Shown: positions 13,883-25,239, counted from the stretch's first letter. The stretch is 64,000 nucleotides of DNA from Mytilus trossulus (GCF_036588685.1 NC_086378.1:25459578-25523577), one strand, 5' to 3'. The notes: generated by a model from the sequence alone, not told the origin. Numbers and translations are program-made.

Positions 13883-14581
13883 TCATTGAACAACTAATAT
13901 ATATTCATAGGAGAAAGGATAAAGATGTAATTGTTATACCATATGTTTAAGTTCAATAGTATAATTTATATTCGTTATATATTTTTCTAATTATTCGAAC
14001 ACAGTGAATTACTTGCCACTCATGTCGAAAAATGATTAGTAATTATTTGAAATTCAGGAATAAATATACAAAACTCTAATTCCTTGCCCGATTTTTGCAA
14101 TACTTGTTTGCTCATTTTGCTTTTAGAATTTGAAACTAGTTCGGCCTAGAGCAGCACTGGAGAGACATTTATCGCTGAAATGCGCATCGGGTTCAGAAAA
14201 GTGGTACCTTAAATTCCATTCGAATACTATTAATGCGAAATTTAATATGTGTGTAGTTTAAAAACTACAAGTAAAAAAGGTTAAGAGAAATAAAAAAAAA
14301 ACTTTCATTTGTTTTCCATTCTAAAGTTGTCCTGTAATAACTATTAACTAACTTTTTTTATAACTCGCAGCAATGTATTGGTAAGTAAAATGAATAAGTT
14401 CAATTTCAACAACATGTATTTTTCGGGATATTCTAGTATACTTATTTAAAATCATGAGACCAGCATTATTTGAGAAAATGTAGAAAGCGATTACAAACAC
14501 AATTAAAATACATAAAAACATGTATCTTTATTTCAGTCAAATATATTATCTTTGCTGGAAACTTCGTAAGCGATAATCAAA

Positions 14582-14656
14582 ATGAAACTTACACTGGCAG
14601 TCTGTGTTGTGTTGATTGGAATGGTTTTGGCAGATAATTTAGTGCAGTCAGTAAAG
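14582..14656 (+). CDS. Secreted EF-hand gene, exon 1 (signal peptide)
   Basis: 25 codons, ATG to AAG, then donor GTAGGC at 14657. It encodes the hydrophobic signal sequence and DNLVQSVK. It is too short to stand out as an open frame on its own. The signal peptide and the phase match to exon 2 support it. Confidence 0.75.
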
Positions 14657-15447
14657 GTAGGCAAAACCTGTCTTTGTTAATGAGTATTCTCAAATTTATT
14701 TTCTCATTGCGTTGTTTTGGTGTATAGAAATAAACTCATCAAAGATACTACGATTTAAATTTTGTATTTGCGACAATATAAAAGATATTATCCTGTTTAA
14801 ACGGAAAAAATACTGGTAGAAGTTCCTTTTGACGTATTTGAGAAAAAATCTCTTACATTTTGAAGACAGTACATTTACTGAAATAGAACATAAACGTTTA
14901 TAGGAAAATCAACAAGATCATGATAAGCAAAATATATCAAAGGGACAGTCAAGTTCGTAATTAGAAAATAAACAGACAACACCATGGCTAAATGAAAAAA
15001 GGACAAATAGACAAAAAAAGTACACAAAACACAACATAGAAAACTAACGATTGAGCATCTTGAACCCGACCAAAAATTGGGAGTGATCTCAGATGCTCAA
15101 AAGGGATAAATACACATAATACTGTATTTTAGATGATGCATCAGAATCACAGTAAAAGCTATGAAATGAAGAATTTGGAAAGTGTTTTCAACAAAACAGA
15201 CAAAAACCACGATGGACATATAACAGTGGATGAATTGATACAACATATAGAGGAAACCAGAGGGTTTACCATTGATCAGACGATACAAATTGTAAACAAC
15301 ACCATCGGATTAAGTATGGACCAGACAAATAAACAAGACTCCAAGATGGTGTTTGGAAATCCCACATATGACCTCAATGAAAATGGGACTATTGAATTAA
15401 ATGGTATGTATGCATTCCTGACGAGTACAGATATGTTTGACCAGTGA
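14582..15447 (+). CDS. Two-exon gene for a secreted EF-hand protein
   Basis: Exon 14582-14656 (25 codons) and exon 15133-15447 join at phase 0 into 129 residues. Residues 1-17 are a signal peptide (MKLTLAVCVVLIGMVLA, likely cut before DN), so the product enters the secretory pathway. Residues 47-58 form a canonical Ca2+-binding EF loop, DKNHDGHITVDE, with acidic or polar residues at 1, 3, 5, 9 and 12 and Gly at 6. A second loop, DLNENGTIELNG near residues 105-116, has Gly where Glu is normally at position 12, so binding there is probably weak or lost. Short secreted EF-hand proteins are common in molluscan mantle, haemolymph and shell secretions; that role is only a possibility. A 5'UTR acceptor (tttcag, 14531-14536) lies 45 bp before the ATG. 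Confidence 0.78.
14938..15118 (+). repeat. R1-family dispersed repeat inside the EF-hand intron
   Basis: Same word order as 6430-6640: 'gggacagtcaa', 'aataaacagacaacaccatgg', 'gtacacaaaacacaac', then 'gggagtgatctcagatgctc'. It fills the 3' part of the 476-bp intron and stops just before the splice acceptor, so it may contribute branch-point or polypyrimidine context. That effect is inference. Confidence 0.6.
15133..15447 (+). CDS. Secreted EF-hand gene, exon 2 (two EF loops)
   Basis: 104 codons plus TGA after acceptor tgtattttag (AG at 15131-15132). The first codons are ATG ATG, but the upstream signal-peptide exon joins in frame, so translation probably starts at 14582. It carries the canonical EF loop and the degenerate second loop. 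An R1 repeat copy ends only about 15 bp before this acceptor. Confidence 0.8.
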   Translation: MMHQNHSKSYEMKNLESVFNKTDKNHDGHITVDELIQHIEETRGFTIDQTIQIVNNTIGLSMDQTNKQDSKMVFGNPTYDLNENGTIELNGMYAFLTSTDMFDQ

Positions 15448-15482
15448 ATAATACTTCTACTACTCTTACTGTACTGCTATAA

Positions 15483-15511
15483 CTACTACTACTACGACTA
15501 ATGCTACTACT

Positions 15512-15553
<42 letters not shown>

Positions 15554-15576
15554 TTACTACTACTACTACTACTACT

Positions 15577-15648
<72 letters not shown>

Positions 15649-15666
15649 TACTACTACTACTACTAT

Positions 15667-15710
<44 letters not shown>

Positions 15711-15711
15711 T
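15483..15711. repeat. Long (TAC)n/(CTA)n microsatellite in the likely 3'UTR of the EF-hand gene
   Basis: About 230 bp of CTA/TAC units with a few interruptions (ctctac, ctatt). It starts ~36 bp after the EF-hand stop codon. All three + frames stay open as poly-Tyr, poly-Thr or poly-Leu. That follows from the triplet and does not indicate a protein. Confidence 0.92.
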
Positions 15712-15789
15712 TTCTCGCGTCACCAGTAAACATGCATTTTCAATGAGACATGCAAATTTTATGTGTTGTAAAACTTTTACACAATGCGT

Positions 15790-18400
15790 ATTATCATAAA
15801 ATACAGATCAATTCGAATTTGTTAGCATCACTTTAACCGTTCTAGAGTTATGCCCTTTTATAAACATACATATCCAAGATCAAACAAAATGTTGATACCG
15901 ATATCGACGAATGAAAATAGCAAGAAAATACATAATGTCGATATCCTCGTTATCGACAATAACAACACGATATCGAATCGATATCGAAAATTTCTGAATT
16001 AGAAAAAGTCTGAACAAACATATTTTTAAATAAGAAGAAGGGGAAAAGAGAGGACAAAAGACAAACCCGCTAACAAATAAGACATACAAGGACAAACAAC
16101 AACAATTGACATTGAACCTAAAAACAAATGAAAACGCAGACCACGAAATACTTAGGGGACTATACCATAAATTTTTATTGCGTTAACATCTGTTAAATGC
16201 ATTGACAACATATACAAATAAAGGCAACAGTAGTATACCGCTGTTCAAAACTCATAAATCCATGGACAAAACACAAAATCGAAGTAACAAACTAAAACCG
16301 CGGGAAACGCATTAAATATAAGAGGAGAACAACGACATAACACTAAAATGTAACACACACAGAAACGGACCGAGCATCAGACAAAATCCCACGATAATAG
16401 CAAATATAACATGAAAACCAAATACATGAATTTGGGATAGACAAGTACCGTGACACGTCTTATCGCAATGTGAATATACACTCAAAAATAAGAGAAAACA
16501 AACGACACAACGTAAAAATGTTACACACACACAGAAACGAACTATAATATAACAAATGGCCATATTCCTGACTTGGTACAGGCCATTTTTAAAGGAAAAA
16601 ATGGTGGGTTGAACCTCGTGTTGTGGCATGCCAAACCTCGCACTTGTATGGCCATGTGAAATATAACATCAAAATGACAACACAACACCTCAGGACTAAA
16701 ATATAAATAAATTGGAGAACACAATTGACAAAGAATCACACGAACAACAGACAACAGAAGGCAACAAGTTAAAATTTTAATACGCCAGAAGTGCATTTTG
16801 TCCACACAAGACCTACTAGTGACGCCAAGATACAATAGTTTGAAAGCCAAAACAAGTACAAAGTTGAACAGCATCGAGGACCAATGATTAAAAAAGTTGT
16901 GTCAAAAACGGCAATGGTGTTCTGTTAGTTACCAGAACATCCCTATTATTTAGAATAATTTATACTTTTGCAAACATTAAAGTTTATAAAATGGATATAC
17001 AAAAGATGTACATGATGATGACAACATAGACAAAAATCTATGTAAACTGTTTTTAAAAAGAAAATTTACGGATAAGCTTCAATCGGAGGAAAAAATATAA
17101 ACGCACAAATCCCACTTTCGAATGATACAATCAATAACCAAATTACCCTCATGCATTGTCAAATGAAGATCTCCGTAGTGTTAAATGTCTGAAACGATGT
17201 AGTTTTATTACTTAATAATCAACATAGAAATTTACATAAAACAACATCATAGACAAAATGTCAATTGTGTCAAATTGTCAATTATTCATTTTAAAATATT
17301 TACCCTGCTCGTTTAGCGTTTTTCACCATTTTATCTTCATTGTATATATATATCACATATTGTTAAATGAAAAAGATTTAAACTTCGATGTCATATGTTT
17401 TGTTGCATGCTTGAATATTGAAATAAAATTATTTAATATTTGTCGCAGGTTTCGGTTTTTTAGGAATTGAAAGCGGCAACTTTGCGAGGATTAACATTTT
17501 GTTTGTACCATTTATCTACATGGTTTTTAAAGTGCATTTTGTCTATCACTATAATCAACGTTGCTAAGAACTTCCAGGAGATCGTGTTATATCTTCTGTT
17601 TACATTGACATTCTACAAGACAACCAACACAGAGGTTATATACCGTTGTTTAAGTAAGGGATGTTTGTCGATAACGACTATATTGACAACCAAGACAGAG
17701 GTTTCGTGCTGTTGATCCAGTTATGGAATGTTTGACAATATCAATTTGATATCGTCGGTATAGGGATATGGAATTCTTGTCGATATCAATTCGATATCAA
17801 CATTTGAGACAGAGGATTCAGGTCATGTGGACATAACAACATACATATTACGAAAAGTCGTTTATCGATACCGAATCGATATCTTTGCTTTTTTTTAAAT
17901 TATTATAATAAGTTTGTCTCAACCAAATATTATGAAGCTTATACACAGTGCTAATTGCCACAACATACACATCAAATTTGAATTTTGATTGCGTCACTCT
18001 AATTGTTCTAGAATTATGGCCCTTTATCAAGAGACAAATTACAAAAAAGTAAGTTTCAGTTCTCTAACTAAAGTTGCCTTATCCAAATGATATGAAAATT
18101 ATGCACAATTCTTTTAAATTCAAAACAAAGATCGACTTGAATTTTGTGCAGTCACTGTAATCATTATCGAGTTATGCTACTTTATAAATCGATGAATTGC
18201 AAAATTTTATGTTTCCGTTCTCTTATTTAAGTTTGCCCCAACCAAACATTATGAAACCTTTACGCAATACTTATTATCCCAAAACTCAGATCAAGTACAC
18301 ATTTGAGTAGCATCACTTTTATTGTTCTAGAGTTATGTCCCTTTGCAATGTTGTATGCAAGCAGGCGAATCATCTGTGTCCATGGGGACACATTCTCCAT
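15790..18400. repeat. Old repeat of the 'ttctagagttatg' family split by an ATCGATATCG-rich element
   Basis: 15795-15870 and 17890-18400 carry the same repeat family: 'ccgttctagagttatg', then 'aagtttgtctcaaccaaat', then 'atgaaactta'. Further pieces are at 22610-22830, 24990-25140, 25440-25570, 26580-26680 and 38430-38700. Between them, about 15880-17885, both borders are rich in 'gatatcgaatcgatatcg' type palindromes in opposite orientation. This suggests an inserted element with palindromic subterminal repeats. That element in turn contains the dispersed repeat at 16215-16990. Ends are approximate. Confidence 0.45.
16215..16990 (-). repeat. Dispersed ~850-bp repeat, minus-strand copy
   Basis: Reverse complement of the element at 52264-53113. 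It shares the terminal phrase 'ggcaacagtagtataccgc' (here at 16224 onward) and the internal open frame of about 110 codons (16542-16874, minus). In that frame it reads KLLYLGVTSRSCVDKMHFW, against the same stretch with K for R in the other copy. No known protein domain is visible. Confidence 0.65.
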
Positions 18401-18879
18401 TTATTTTTGTGCGGCTTCCAGGCAAAACAGAATGTGTTTGATTTGTTGTATCGTGGATGGTTTATATATATAAAATTAGAACATATGGATGAATTAAACT
18501 AAATAGCATAGTTGGTATTATGCATGAATTCACATATTGTACAATGGTGTAATTTTTGCTGATTTTTTTTAACAATCTGAGATAATCAAATGTCTTTAAC
18601 GCAAAGCTATATCATTGCCTAGTTATGTGCAGGTATATATACATGAATATCATATTTTTTATGTTCTATCAAATTACTTTTTTTTCTACAGAATATGCTG
18701 AATTTATGAGAAAGGGAATGAAAATGGGAAAATAGAACGACAAATTGTATCAACTTGTGGAACTATCATATACAACTTCAGTTATAACCAAACTGATTAT
18801 TATATTGTCTTTATAAAGTCTCTAAGGAATTTCTCCTTATATAACTTAATAAATAAAAGCTATCTATATCTAATATACG

Positions 18880-19530
18880 TCTTAGTTACATAAATATATA
18901 TAGATGGTATGATTGCTAATGAGACATTTCTTCACAAGAGACTAAATGACTTATATAAAAAGTTCACAACCGCAAAGGTCACTTTACCACCTTCAATAAT
19001 GAGCAAAATCCGTACAGCATGGACCATGAAAAATGTTGATATCGTCGTTGTATATACTTGAAATTGCTTTTGTATTTCATTGGCTATTTATACGAGCGCA
19101 AACATTTACGGCCGTATAATATAGTTTGAAGATATCAATGTCTTCGTCGTCTCCGAAGACACTTTGCTTCCACACAATAACTTGAATATAATAAAATTGA
19201 GAATGGAAATTGGGAATGTGTCAAAGAGACAACAACCCGACCAAATAAAAAACAACAGCAGAAGATCACCAACAGGTCTTCAATGTAGCGAGAAATTCCC
19301 GCACCCGGATGGAGGCGTCCTTCAGCTGGCCCCTAAACAAATATATACTAGTCCAGTGATAATGAACGCCATACTAATTTCCAAATTGTACACAAGAAAC
19401 TAAAATTAAAATAATACAAGACTAACAAAGGCCAAAGGCTCCTGACTTGGGACAGGCGCTAAAATGCGGCGGGGTTAAACATGTTTGTGAGATCTCAACC
19501 CTCCCCTTATACATCTAACCAATGTAGAAA
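18880..19530 (+). repeat. Mussel dispersed repeats, including a full copy of the 'gtgtcaaagagacaacaacc' block
   Basis: 18900-19030 has 'ggtatgattgctaatgagac' and 'gtccatac'-like words. 19195-19480 has 'gagaatggaaattgggaatg', 'tcaccaacaggtcttcaatg', 'tagcgagaaattcccgc' and 'ggcgtccttcagctggcccc', ending at 'cctgacttgggacaggcgc'. A shorter copy is at 26782-26915 and a truncated one at 37985-38060. I recognise this as very common in Mytilus DNA. Confidence 0.65.
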
Positions 19531-19682
19531 AGTAAACGCATAACAATACGCACATTAAAATTCACCTTTGTGCTTTATAAAGAATATTTCCATAAAAAAT
19601 TAGATGTGAAATACCTGAACGTATTAGAAGTCTGCATGTTGAGCTATATTTACGAATGATGTCTTTATACCGATGATACAAT

Positions 19683-20129
19683 TTAGTAAATGTTTTGACT
19701 AGTTTGTGTTATCGAAAACCCTGGTGTAATAATAACGTCACCATCTAAAAACGGATAATTAACGATAGGAAATGAAAAGTCATCCCTTTTATCATAAACT
19801 TTAGTATTCAGCTTTCCGTTAGTGATATAGATATCAAGATCGAGAAAAGGGCAGTGGTCATTGTTAGTATTAGCTTTATTTAAAGTAAGTTCAACAGGAT
19901 AAATTTCATTAATATACATACTGAAGTCGTCATTATTGAGAGCCAAAATATCATCCAAATATCTAAAAGTATTATTAAATTTGTTTATCAGATGTTGTTT
20001 CGATGGGTCTTTGCCTTTTTTTGTCATAAATTGTAACTCATAACAATACAAAAACAGGTCCGCAATAAATGGTGCACAGTTAGTCCCCATTTGGAATTCC
20101 GATAATCTGACGATATACGGAATCCCCAA
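19683..20129 (-). pseudogene. Reverse transcriptase C-terminal half of Penelope-like copy 1
   Basis: 148 codons with the YLDD box (residues in FRYLDDILALNNDD), the preceding MGTNCAPFIADLF loop and the downstream LDLDIYITNGKLNTKVYDKR segment. YxDD holds two of the three metal-binding aspartates of reverse transcriptases. The N-terminal half lies 1.5 kb away at 21610-22154, so this is part of an inactive copy. Confidence 0.7.
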
Positions 20130-20209
20130 ATTAAAGCGAACAAAAATGTTATCGAGTAAAAATTCAAGGGCATATATAGTATCAAAGCATGTCCAATTAA
20201 CATAGTTTT

Positions 20210-21604
20210 TAGCTCACCTGGCATAGCCATGTGAGCTTATGCCATCACTTGGCGTCCGTCGTCGTCCGTCGTCCGTCGTCTGTCGTCTGTCGTCGTCGTC
20301 TGTCGTCGTAAACTATTTCAAGAATCTTCTTCTCTGAAACTACTAGGCCAAATACTTCCAAACTTTAACTGAATGTTCCTTAAGGTATCTAGTTTATAAA
20401 TTGTATCCGAAGTTTTGATCTATTAACAAACATGGTCGCCATTGCTAAAAATAGAACATAGGGGTCAAATGCATTTTTTGGCTTATATCTCAAAAACGAA
20501 AGCATTTAGAGCAAATCTGACATGAGGTAAACATGTTCATTAGGTCAAGATCTATCAGCCCTGAAATTTTCATATGAATCAAATAACCCCATTGGGGGGT
20601 TGCTGCCACTTAATTGGTAAATTTAAGAAAATTTTGCAGTTTTTGGTCATTATCTTGAATATTATTATAGATAAAGATAAACTGTAAACAGCAAAAATGA
20701 TCAGCAAAGTAAGATCTACAAATAAGTAATATGACCAAAATTGTCAATTGACCCCTTAAGGGGTAATTGTCCTTTAATGACAATTTTTCGCAATTTGTTC
20801 ATCATATTTGCAGACTTTAAAAAATCTTCTCCTCTAAAACTACTCAACCAAATTCAACCAAACTTCAACTGAATAATCATAAATGTATAAAATAAAGTTT
20901 GTGTTTTATTTACTATTTCGTCAAAAAACATGGCCGTCATGGCTAAAATAGAACACAGGTTAAAATGCAGTTTTTGGCTTATATCTCAAAAACTCCAGCA
21001 TTTAGAGCAAATAAGACAAGAAGTTAAAGTATTTAAAATGTCAAGGTCTACCTGTCCTGAAATTTTCAGCCGAATCGGGTAACTGGTTTTGCAGGTATAA
21101 TGCCTCTGAATTGATGATTTTAAAGAAATTTTGCAGTTTTTGGTTATTATCTTGAATATTATTATAGATACAGATAAACTGTTATAGCAAAAATGTTAAG
21201 CAAAGTAAGATCTACAAATAAGTCAATTTGACCAAAATTGTCAATTGACCCCTTAAGGAGTTATTGACCTTTAAAGACTTTTTTCACAATTTGTTCATCA
21301 TGTTGATTTACTTTAAAAAAATCTTCTCCTTTGAAACTGTTGTATCAATTTCAGCCAAACTTAGGCTAAATGAGTTTCAGAGTATCTAGTATAAATTTTA
21401 TATTTTATTTCCTTGTATGTCAAGAAACATAGCTCCTATGGCTAAAATAGAACATAGGAGAAAATGATTTTATTTTTTTTTGCTTTTGAAGAAAATAGGA
21501 CGATTCAAAGAACATTTAAATAAACTGAAAAGCCAAAATAATCATTGATGAGAGATTTAACCAAAAAAATTAAGGTGAGCGATTCAGGCTCTTGAGAGCC
21601 TCTT
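20210..21604 (+). mobile_element. 1.4-kb repeat inserted in Penelope-like copy 1, flanked by GTTTT
   Basis: It begins agctcacctggcatagcc and ends ggctcttgagagcctctt. GTTTT lies on both sides (20205-20209 and 21605-21609), and removing the block rejoins the reverse transcriptase sequence as in copy 2. AGCTCACCT near the left end faces AGGTGAGC near the right end. A cgtccgtcgtcgtc run at 20245-20310 is typical of this bivalve repeat. Two internal blocks (about 20440-20815 and 20930-21310) repeat each other with a period near 490 bp. No protein is encoded. Confidence 0.65.
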
Positions 21605-21773
21605 GTTTTGTTTATTGCTACTAAAAAATGACCTAAAAGAGTTTGAACATATATATTTACATTCTGATTTTTTGAATGCCCATTTAATTAGGTGTGTGAA
21701 TTTTTTTTTAATGAGAATGTGAGGCAATGTGGTATACAGGGTAGAAAAATCAAAACTTTGAACAGATATAAAA

Positions 21774-22154
21774 TCACCAAATATAAGCATGCAATTTATC
21801 AAGTACTTCCAACGAGTTCTTGACACTCCAAAAGTAATTTATTCCACTATTTTCGAAGGCCTTATTTGAACAATTTATTATCAGGTTTTTAATTGTACCA
21901 AGTGTGCTGGTAAGAAGAATAGACAATTTAGTAGTTGAATAATGGCTTGAAGACGAAATAAATCTATATTTGTAAGGGGTTTTGTGTAGCTTCGGAAGCC
22001 AATACATAGTTGGGACTTGCATTGTATTTAGCTCTGCTTGTAAAGCGGTGGCTAAAAGTTTATGTTTGTTACAGATTTCGTTTTCTGAAAATGAAGTCAG
22101 TCGGAATGTTGGTGAATTGGTGATTGGTGAAGTGTATGAATATCTGTTTACCAT
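21774..22154 (-). pseudogene. Reverse transcriptase N-terminal part of Penelope-like copy 1
   Basis: Contains NSPTFRLTSFSENEICNKHK, then PTMYWLPKLHKTPYKYRFIS and STTKLSILLTSTLGTIKN. The closely related stretch recurs at 62200-62520 in the other copy with stops. The frame then shifts into 21826-21610, where FDFSTLYTTLP (motif A region) is found. Confidence 0.65.
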
Positions 22155-22489
22155 TTGCTTTTATCCCTGCACGACGCAATTCATATGCAGTTCTTGACAG
22201 ATTTTTTTGGAATTTATATCATAGGTTTATATCAGCAATGTCTTGGACAAGTTTGACAGTCAGTGACAATCAATTTTTTTGAAAGAGTTATGCCCCTTGG
22301 AAACATTAGTTTTATGGAAAATTCCATTGTTAGAGATCTCATGTGTGCCATTCTTGCAAGATTTTATAAAACTTTTATAATAGGTTTATATTGACAGTGT
22401 CTTAGACGAGTTCGAAAATCAGAGCCGATCAATTATTTAAAAAGGTCAATACGCAAATATAGATCGACTAGCCTGTAATTCAGTGGTTG

Positions 22490-22620
22490 TCGTTTGTTTG
22501 TGTGTTTCATATTTGTAATTCGTTCATCTTTTGTAGATAAATAAGGCCGTTAGTTAACTCGTTTGAATTGTTTTACATCATCATGTCGGGGCCTTTTATA
22601 GCTGACTATTTTATTATCCC
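22490..22620 (+). repeat. Fragment of the mussel 'gtggttgtcgtttgttt' repeat
   Basis: 'cagtggttgtcgtttgttt' followed by 'aaggccgttagtt', 'gtttgaattgttttaca' and 'ggggccttttatagctg'. A longer copy of the same family is at 51592-51905. It directly precedes another repeat start ('cccgccatagcggaaggggc'). Confidence 0.55.
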
Positions 22621-22830
22621 GCCATAGCGGAAGGGGCATTAAGTTTTATCCTGTCCGCCTGTACGTACGTACGTCCCAAAGTTGGTTTCCGTTCTCTAAC
22701 TTTAGTTTGCAAAAACCAAATGCATTGAAACTAAAACACAATATTATTGCTTATTACATGTACCACTAAAAACAAATCGATGTTGAATTTTGTTGTCATC
22801 ACTTTTACCGTTCTAGAGTTGTGTTCCTTA

Positions 22831-24968
22831 ATGCCCGCGTCACACTGTCCCGATTTTTACGCCGATTGCAACACGATTATGGAAATTTTCAAAATCGGGA
22901 CTGATCGTATCCAGATCGAGCTATTCGTAGTGCAATCGTTAACCATCGTAGAACCATATGCCACTTTTTCTAGCCTTCGGGGACAACTTCGGGAACGGTT
23001 CTAAATTTTTTAACATGTTAAAAAATCCCCGAAGGTGCGTCCGATGTTGAGGGTTCGTATTGAGTTCGTATCACCATCCTCACCATCGTTATGTCACCGG
23101 GAATACATGTACATCTTTGAACATCGTATTGCATTCGTGTTTCCATCGTTTCCATCGGGCAGTTTTCACATGACGATGTGTACACGAATGCATCACGAAG
23201 CTACCCGAAGGTCTTACGATCGTAACACGACTTCGTGAAGTCCTCATAATCCCGTCGTGTTGCCATCAAATAAAAGAACGAAGGCGACAAGATGGAACTA
23301 CGACTGCAATAAATTCAGCTAAACGGAAGTTAATTTTTGCGCTAAAATACATTTAAAGTGCAATGCGCGATATGCACTGGTCAGTCTAATACGACAGTTA
23401 AGAAAGACGTTCACAAAACATGGAGCTTATATCATATGATTCTATCAGAACAAGAAAGGCGACAGCGTTGTTTCAATTAATTCAGGCGGAACAAGAAGAG
23501 CGGCTATTACAGGCTCAGGATTTACGTTTACAAGTAAATTATTATTTTTGTCAATTTTTCATATCAACATAATGAAAATCATAAACGCGCCTCGTACACC
23601 AACACTGCAGATACACGTATATAGGGAAACCAACTTTTTCTTCATAATTCTGATTTTTTATGTATCGTCTGAGTTGTTGTCACACGAATGTTTACTCCAT
23701 AACCATTTTGTTTTCTATGTGTCATATTTTGCCGCATTTGTTGCTTTCCCCACATCCTTCCTTTTGTCTATATTATTATGATATTCTCCTTGAAAGAGCT
23801 GTTTTTGAATAAAAGGGATCAACGAAACCATTACCTTACCTTTAAGATAGATCGGTAAACATGGGCATAATTTTGGGTGATTATTCAGACTAGTGCACAC
23901 ATTTTACAGTTCAAACAAGGCAATGCCGAGCGTGGCATACCGTCGTAAGTAACATATTGGGGAAAACTATGGACACTGTATTTGTATATGACACATGCAG
24001 AAATGTATAAATTGAATATGCATATTCGATACATAAACTATTTTTTTTAGAAATCAACCAAAACATTCAGTAGCTGGAAATACCTTTAATATTGTCTCTA
24101 GAACCAGCAGGTAAAAAAATGAGCAACCAATTTCCTGTGTATTATGCTATTTCAAGGAGAAAAAAACGTGACCATCTGCATGACCTTGACCTTTGACCTT
24201 GAACCTTAAAAAAAGTCAGATAATGACAAGGAAGATCAATATACTAAATGTGGTTAAAATCTTTTGAAGCATATTGGTTTTAGAGCGTTCACAAGATGAT
24301 ATTGCCTTGTATTAAAACTGACACTGTGATCTTGACCTTTGAACTTTATAGTCAATAGCACTTAAGATATTCTTAACGAGTAACACCGTACCAAGTTTTG
24401 AGCATTTTGGTTCTAGAGTGTCCATAACCATGTTATCTACACGCAACTAACATGTAGTAGGCGAGGGGATAATAAACCAAGTTTTATAAGAATTAGACAA
24501 AAAGATCGATTTCCCGCCATGCATGTCAGACTTGTACAGAAACGATAATTATGTTCTCGAAATTCTGTTCTTATCATAAAAAATTTCAAAACAGGTAGAA
24601 CGCATTTTAGATCGTTTGTATACTTATGTGTATTATATTGCATAAAACTTAAATGCATCGTAAGCTGTACATGTCGTCTTGACATCGTATGGCCATCATC
24701 GTAATCCATCGTGTAGCGTTCGTGATCCATCGTGTAGGCTTCGGCTGAGATTTGAAGCTTAACTACCCGTCTTCGGTTAACCTTCGTGTGTCCATCTTTT
24801 GCTATCGTATATAATTTCAGCACCATCGTATAGACTTCGTTATTCATCGTCCTTGCTTCGGTAACATTATGGTATATTAACCAGATCGGGACCAACTTCG
24901 TACGAACTTACAATTTTCGCATTCGGGTGTCCATCGTATATAAAAATCGGGACAGTGTGACGCGGGCA
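22831..24968 (+). mobile_element. 2.14-kb DNA transposon with perfect 29-bp terminal inverted repeats
   Basis: 22831-22859 (ATGCCCGCGTCACACTGTCC and on) is exactly complementary to 24941-24969. TTA lies before the left end (22828-22830) and at the right end (24969-24971), so the duplication is TTA or TA, one base being ambiguous. The host sequence is an older 'ttctagagttgtg' repeat that rejoins cleanly. Subterminal regions (22860-23250, 24650-24940) are full of short cgtatc / ccatcgta / cttcgg words. From 23420 a small frame MELISYDSIRTRKATALFQL and on ends at a GTAAAT donor-like site, possibly the first exon of a lost transposase. TIR plus TTA suits PIF/Harbinger, but piggyBac (TTAA at the left end only) or Tc1-type are not excluded. 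Confidence 0.75.
23420..23533 (+). pseudogene. Possible remnant first exon of a transposase inside the 2.1-kb element
   Basis: ATG at 23420 opens a frame of 38 codons rich in Gln, Glu, Arg and Leu (AEQEERLLQAQDLRLQ), likely helical, followed at once by GTAAAT. Such charged N-terminal exons occur in Harbinger-type proteins, but no catalytic domain is seen in the remaining 1.4 kb. Call it a remnant or a chance frame. Confidence 0.3.
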
Positions 24969-25239
24969 TTACAGATGAAAAAAAATGCTATTTTTTTCGT
25001 TTCAGGCCTCTTTCTTGAATTTGCCTTAACCAAATGTTATGAAACTTATCTACAATGCTTATTACTACAATATTCAGTTTGAACTTTGATGCCGTCACTC
25101 TGACTGTTCTAGAGTTATCCCCTCTCAAATTGAAAAATTGCTTAAAAATCTCAAAAATATCAATCAAGTATATTTGTTTTTAATTATAGTTGTCTTCCAT
25201 TGTCCACGATTGTACTGTAGGTGAATTAACTACAATCAA

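Larger units (their letters stand above)
8642..14581. other. Intergenic DNA between the tetraspan-like and EF-hand genes
   Basis: Mostly AT-rich with repeat fragments: an R1 piece at about 10770-10880, a more GC-rich unidentified block at 10940-11250, a repeat with 'ttaccggacctacttcttt' at 11640-11950, a 76-bp direct repeat at 13732-13882 and a short mussel motif 'cgctgaaatgcgcatcggg' near 14173. I could not assign a gene. The open frame at 13489-13689 has no recognisable domain. Confidence 0.45.
19560..22170 (-). mobile_element. Penelope-like retroelement, copy 1, degenerate and split by another repeat
   Basis: Read on the minus strand, 22154-21774 encodes YWLPKLHKTPYKYRFISSSS, and 21826-21610 continues with FDFSTLYTTLPHILI. 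After the inserted block 20210-21604, 20129-19683 encodes MGTNCAPFIADLFLY, the catalytic-type box FRYLDDIL, then LNNDDF and YDKRDDFSFPIVNYPF. These words in this order are typical of reverse transcriptases that I associate with Penelope-like elements (assignment from memory). The C-terminal part continues in another frame to about 19560 (RYKDIIRKYSSTCRLLIRSG). Frame changes show it is dead. The second copy at 61750-63621 confirms the order of pieces and the site of the insertion. Confidence 0.7.

Noticed and set aside
15501..15746. 81-codon open frame of poly-Tyr, poly-Thr and poly-Leu
   Set aside because: Translation of a triplet microsatellite; all three frames are open for the same reason.
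24437..24895. 152-codon minus frame with repeated YTM words
   Set aside because: Lies in the cgtatc/ccatcg-rich subterminal zone of the 2.1-kb transposon; no domain, and the words are the DNA motif translated.
22828..24971. piggyBac assignment because of TTAA at the left end of the 2.1-kb element
   Set aside because: The right end reads ATTA, not TTAA; TTA or TA duplication explains both sides better.
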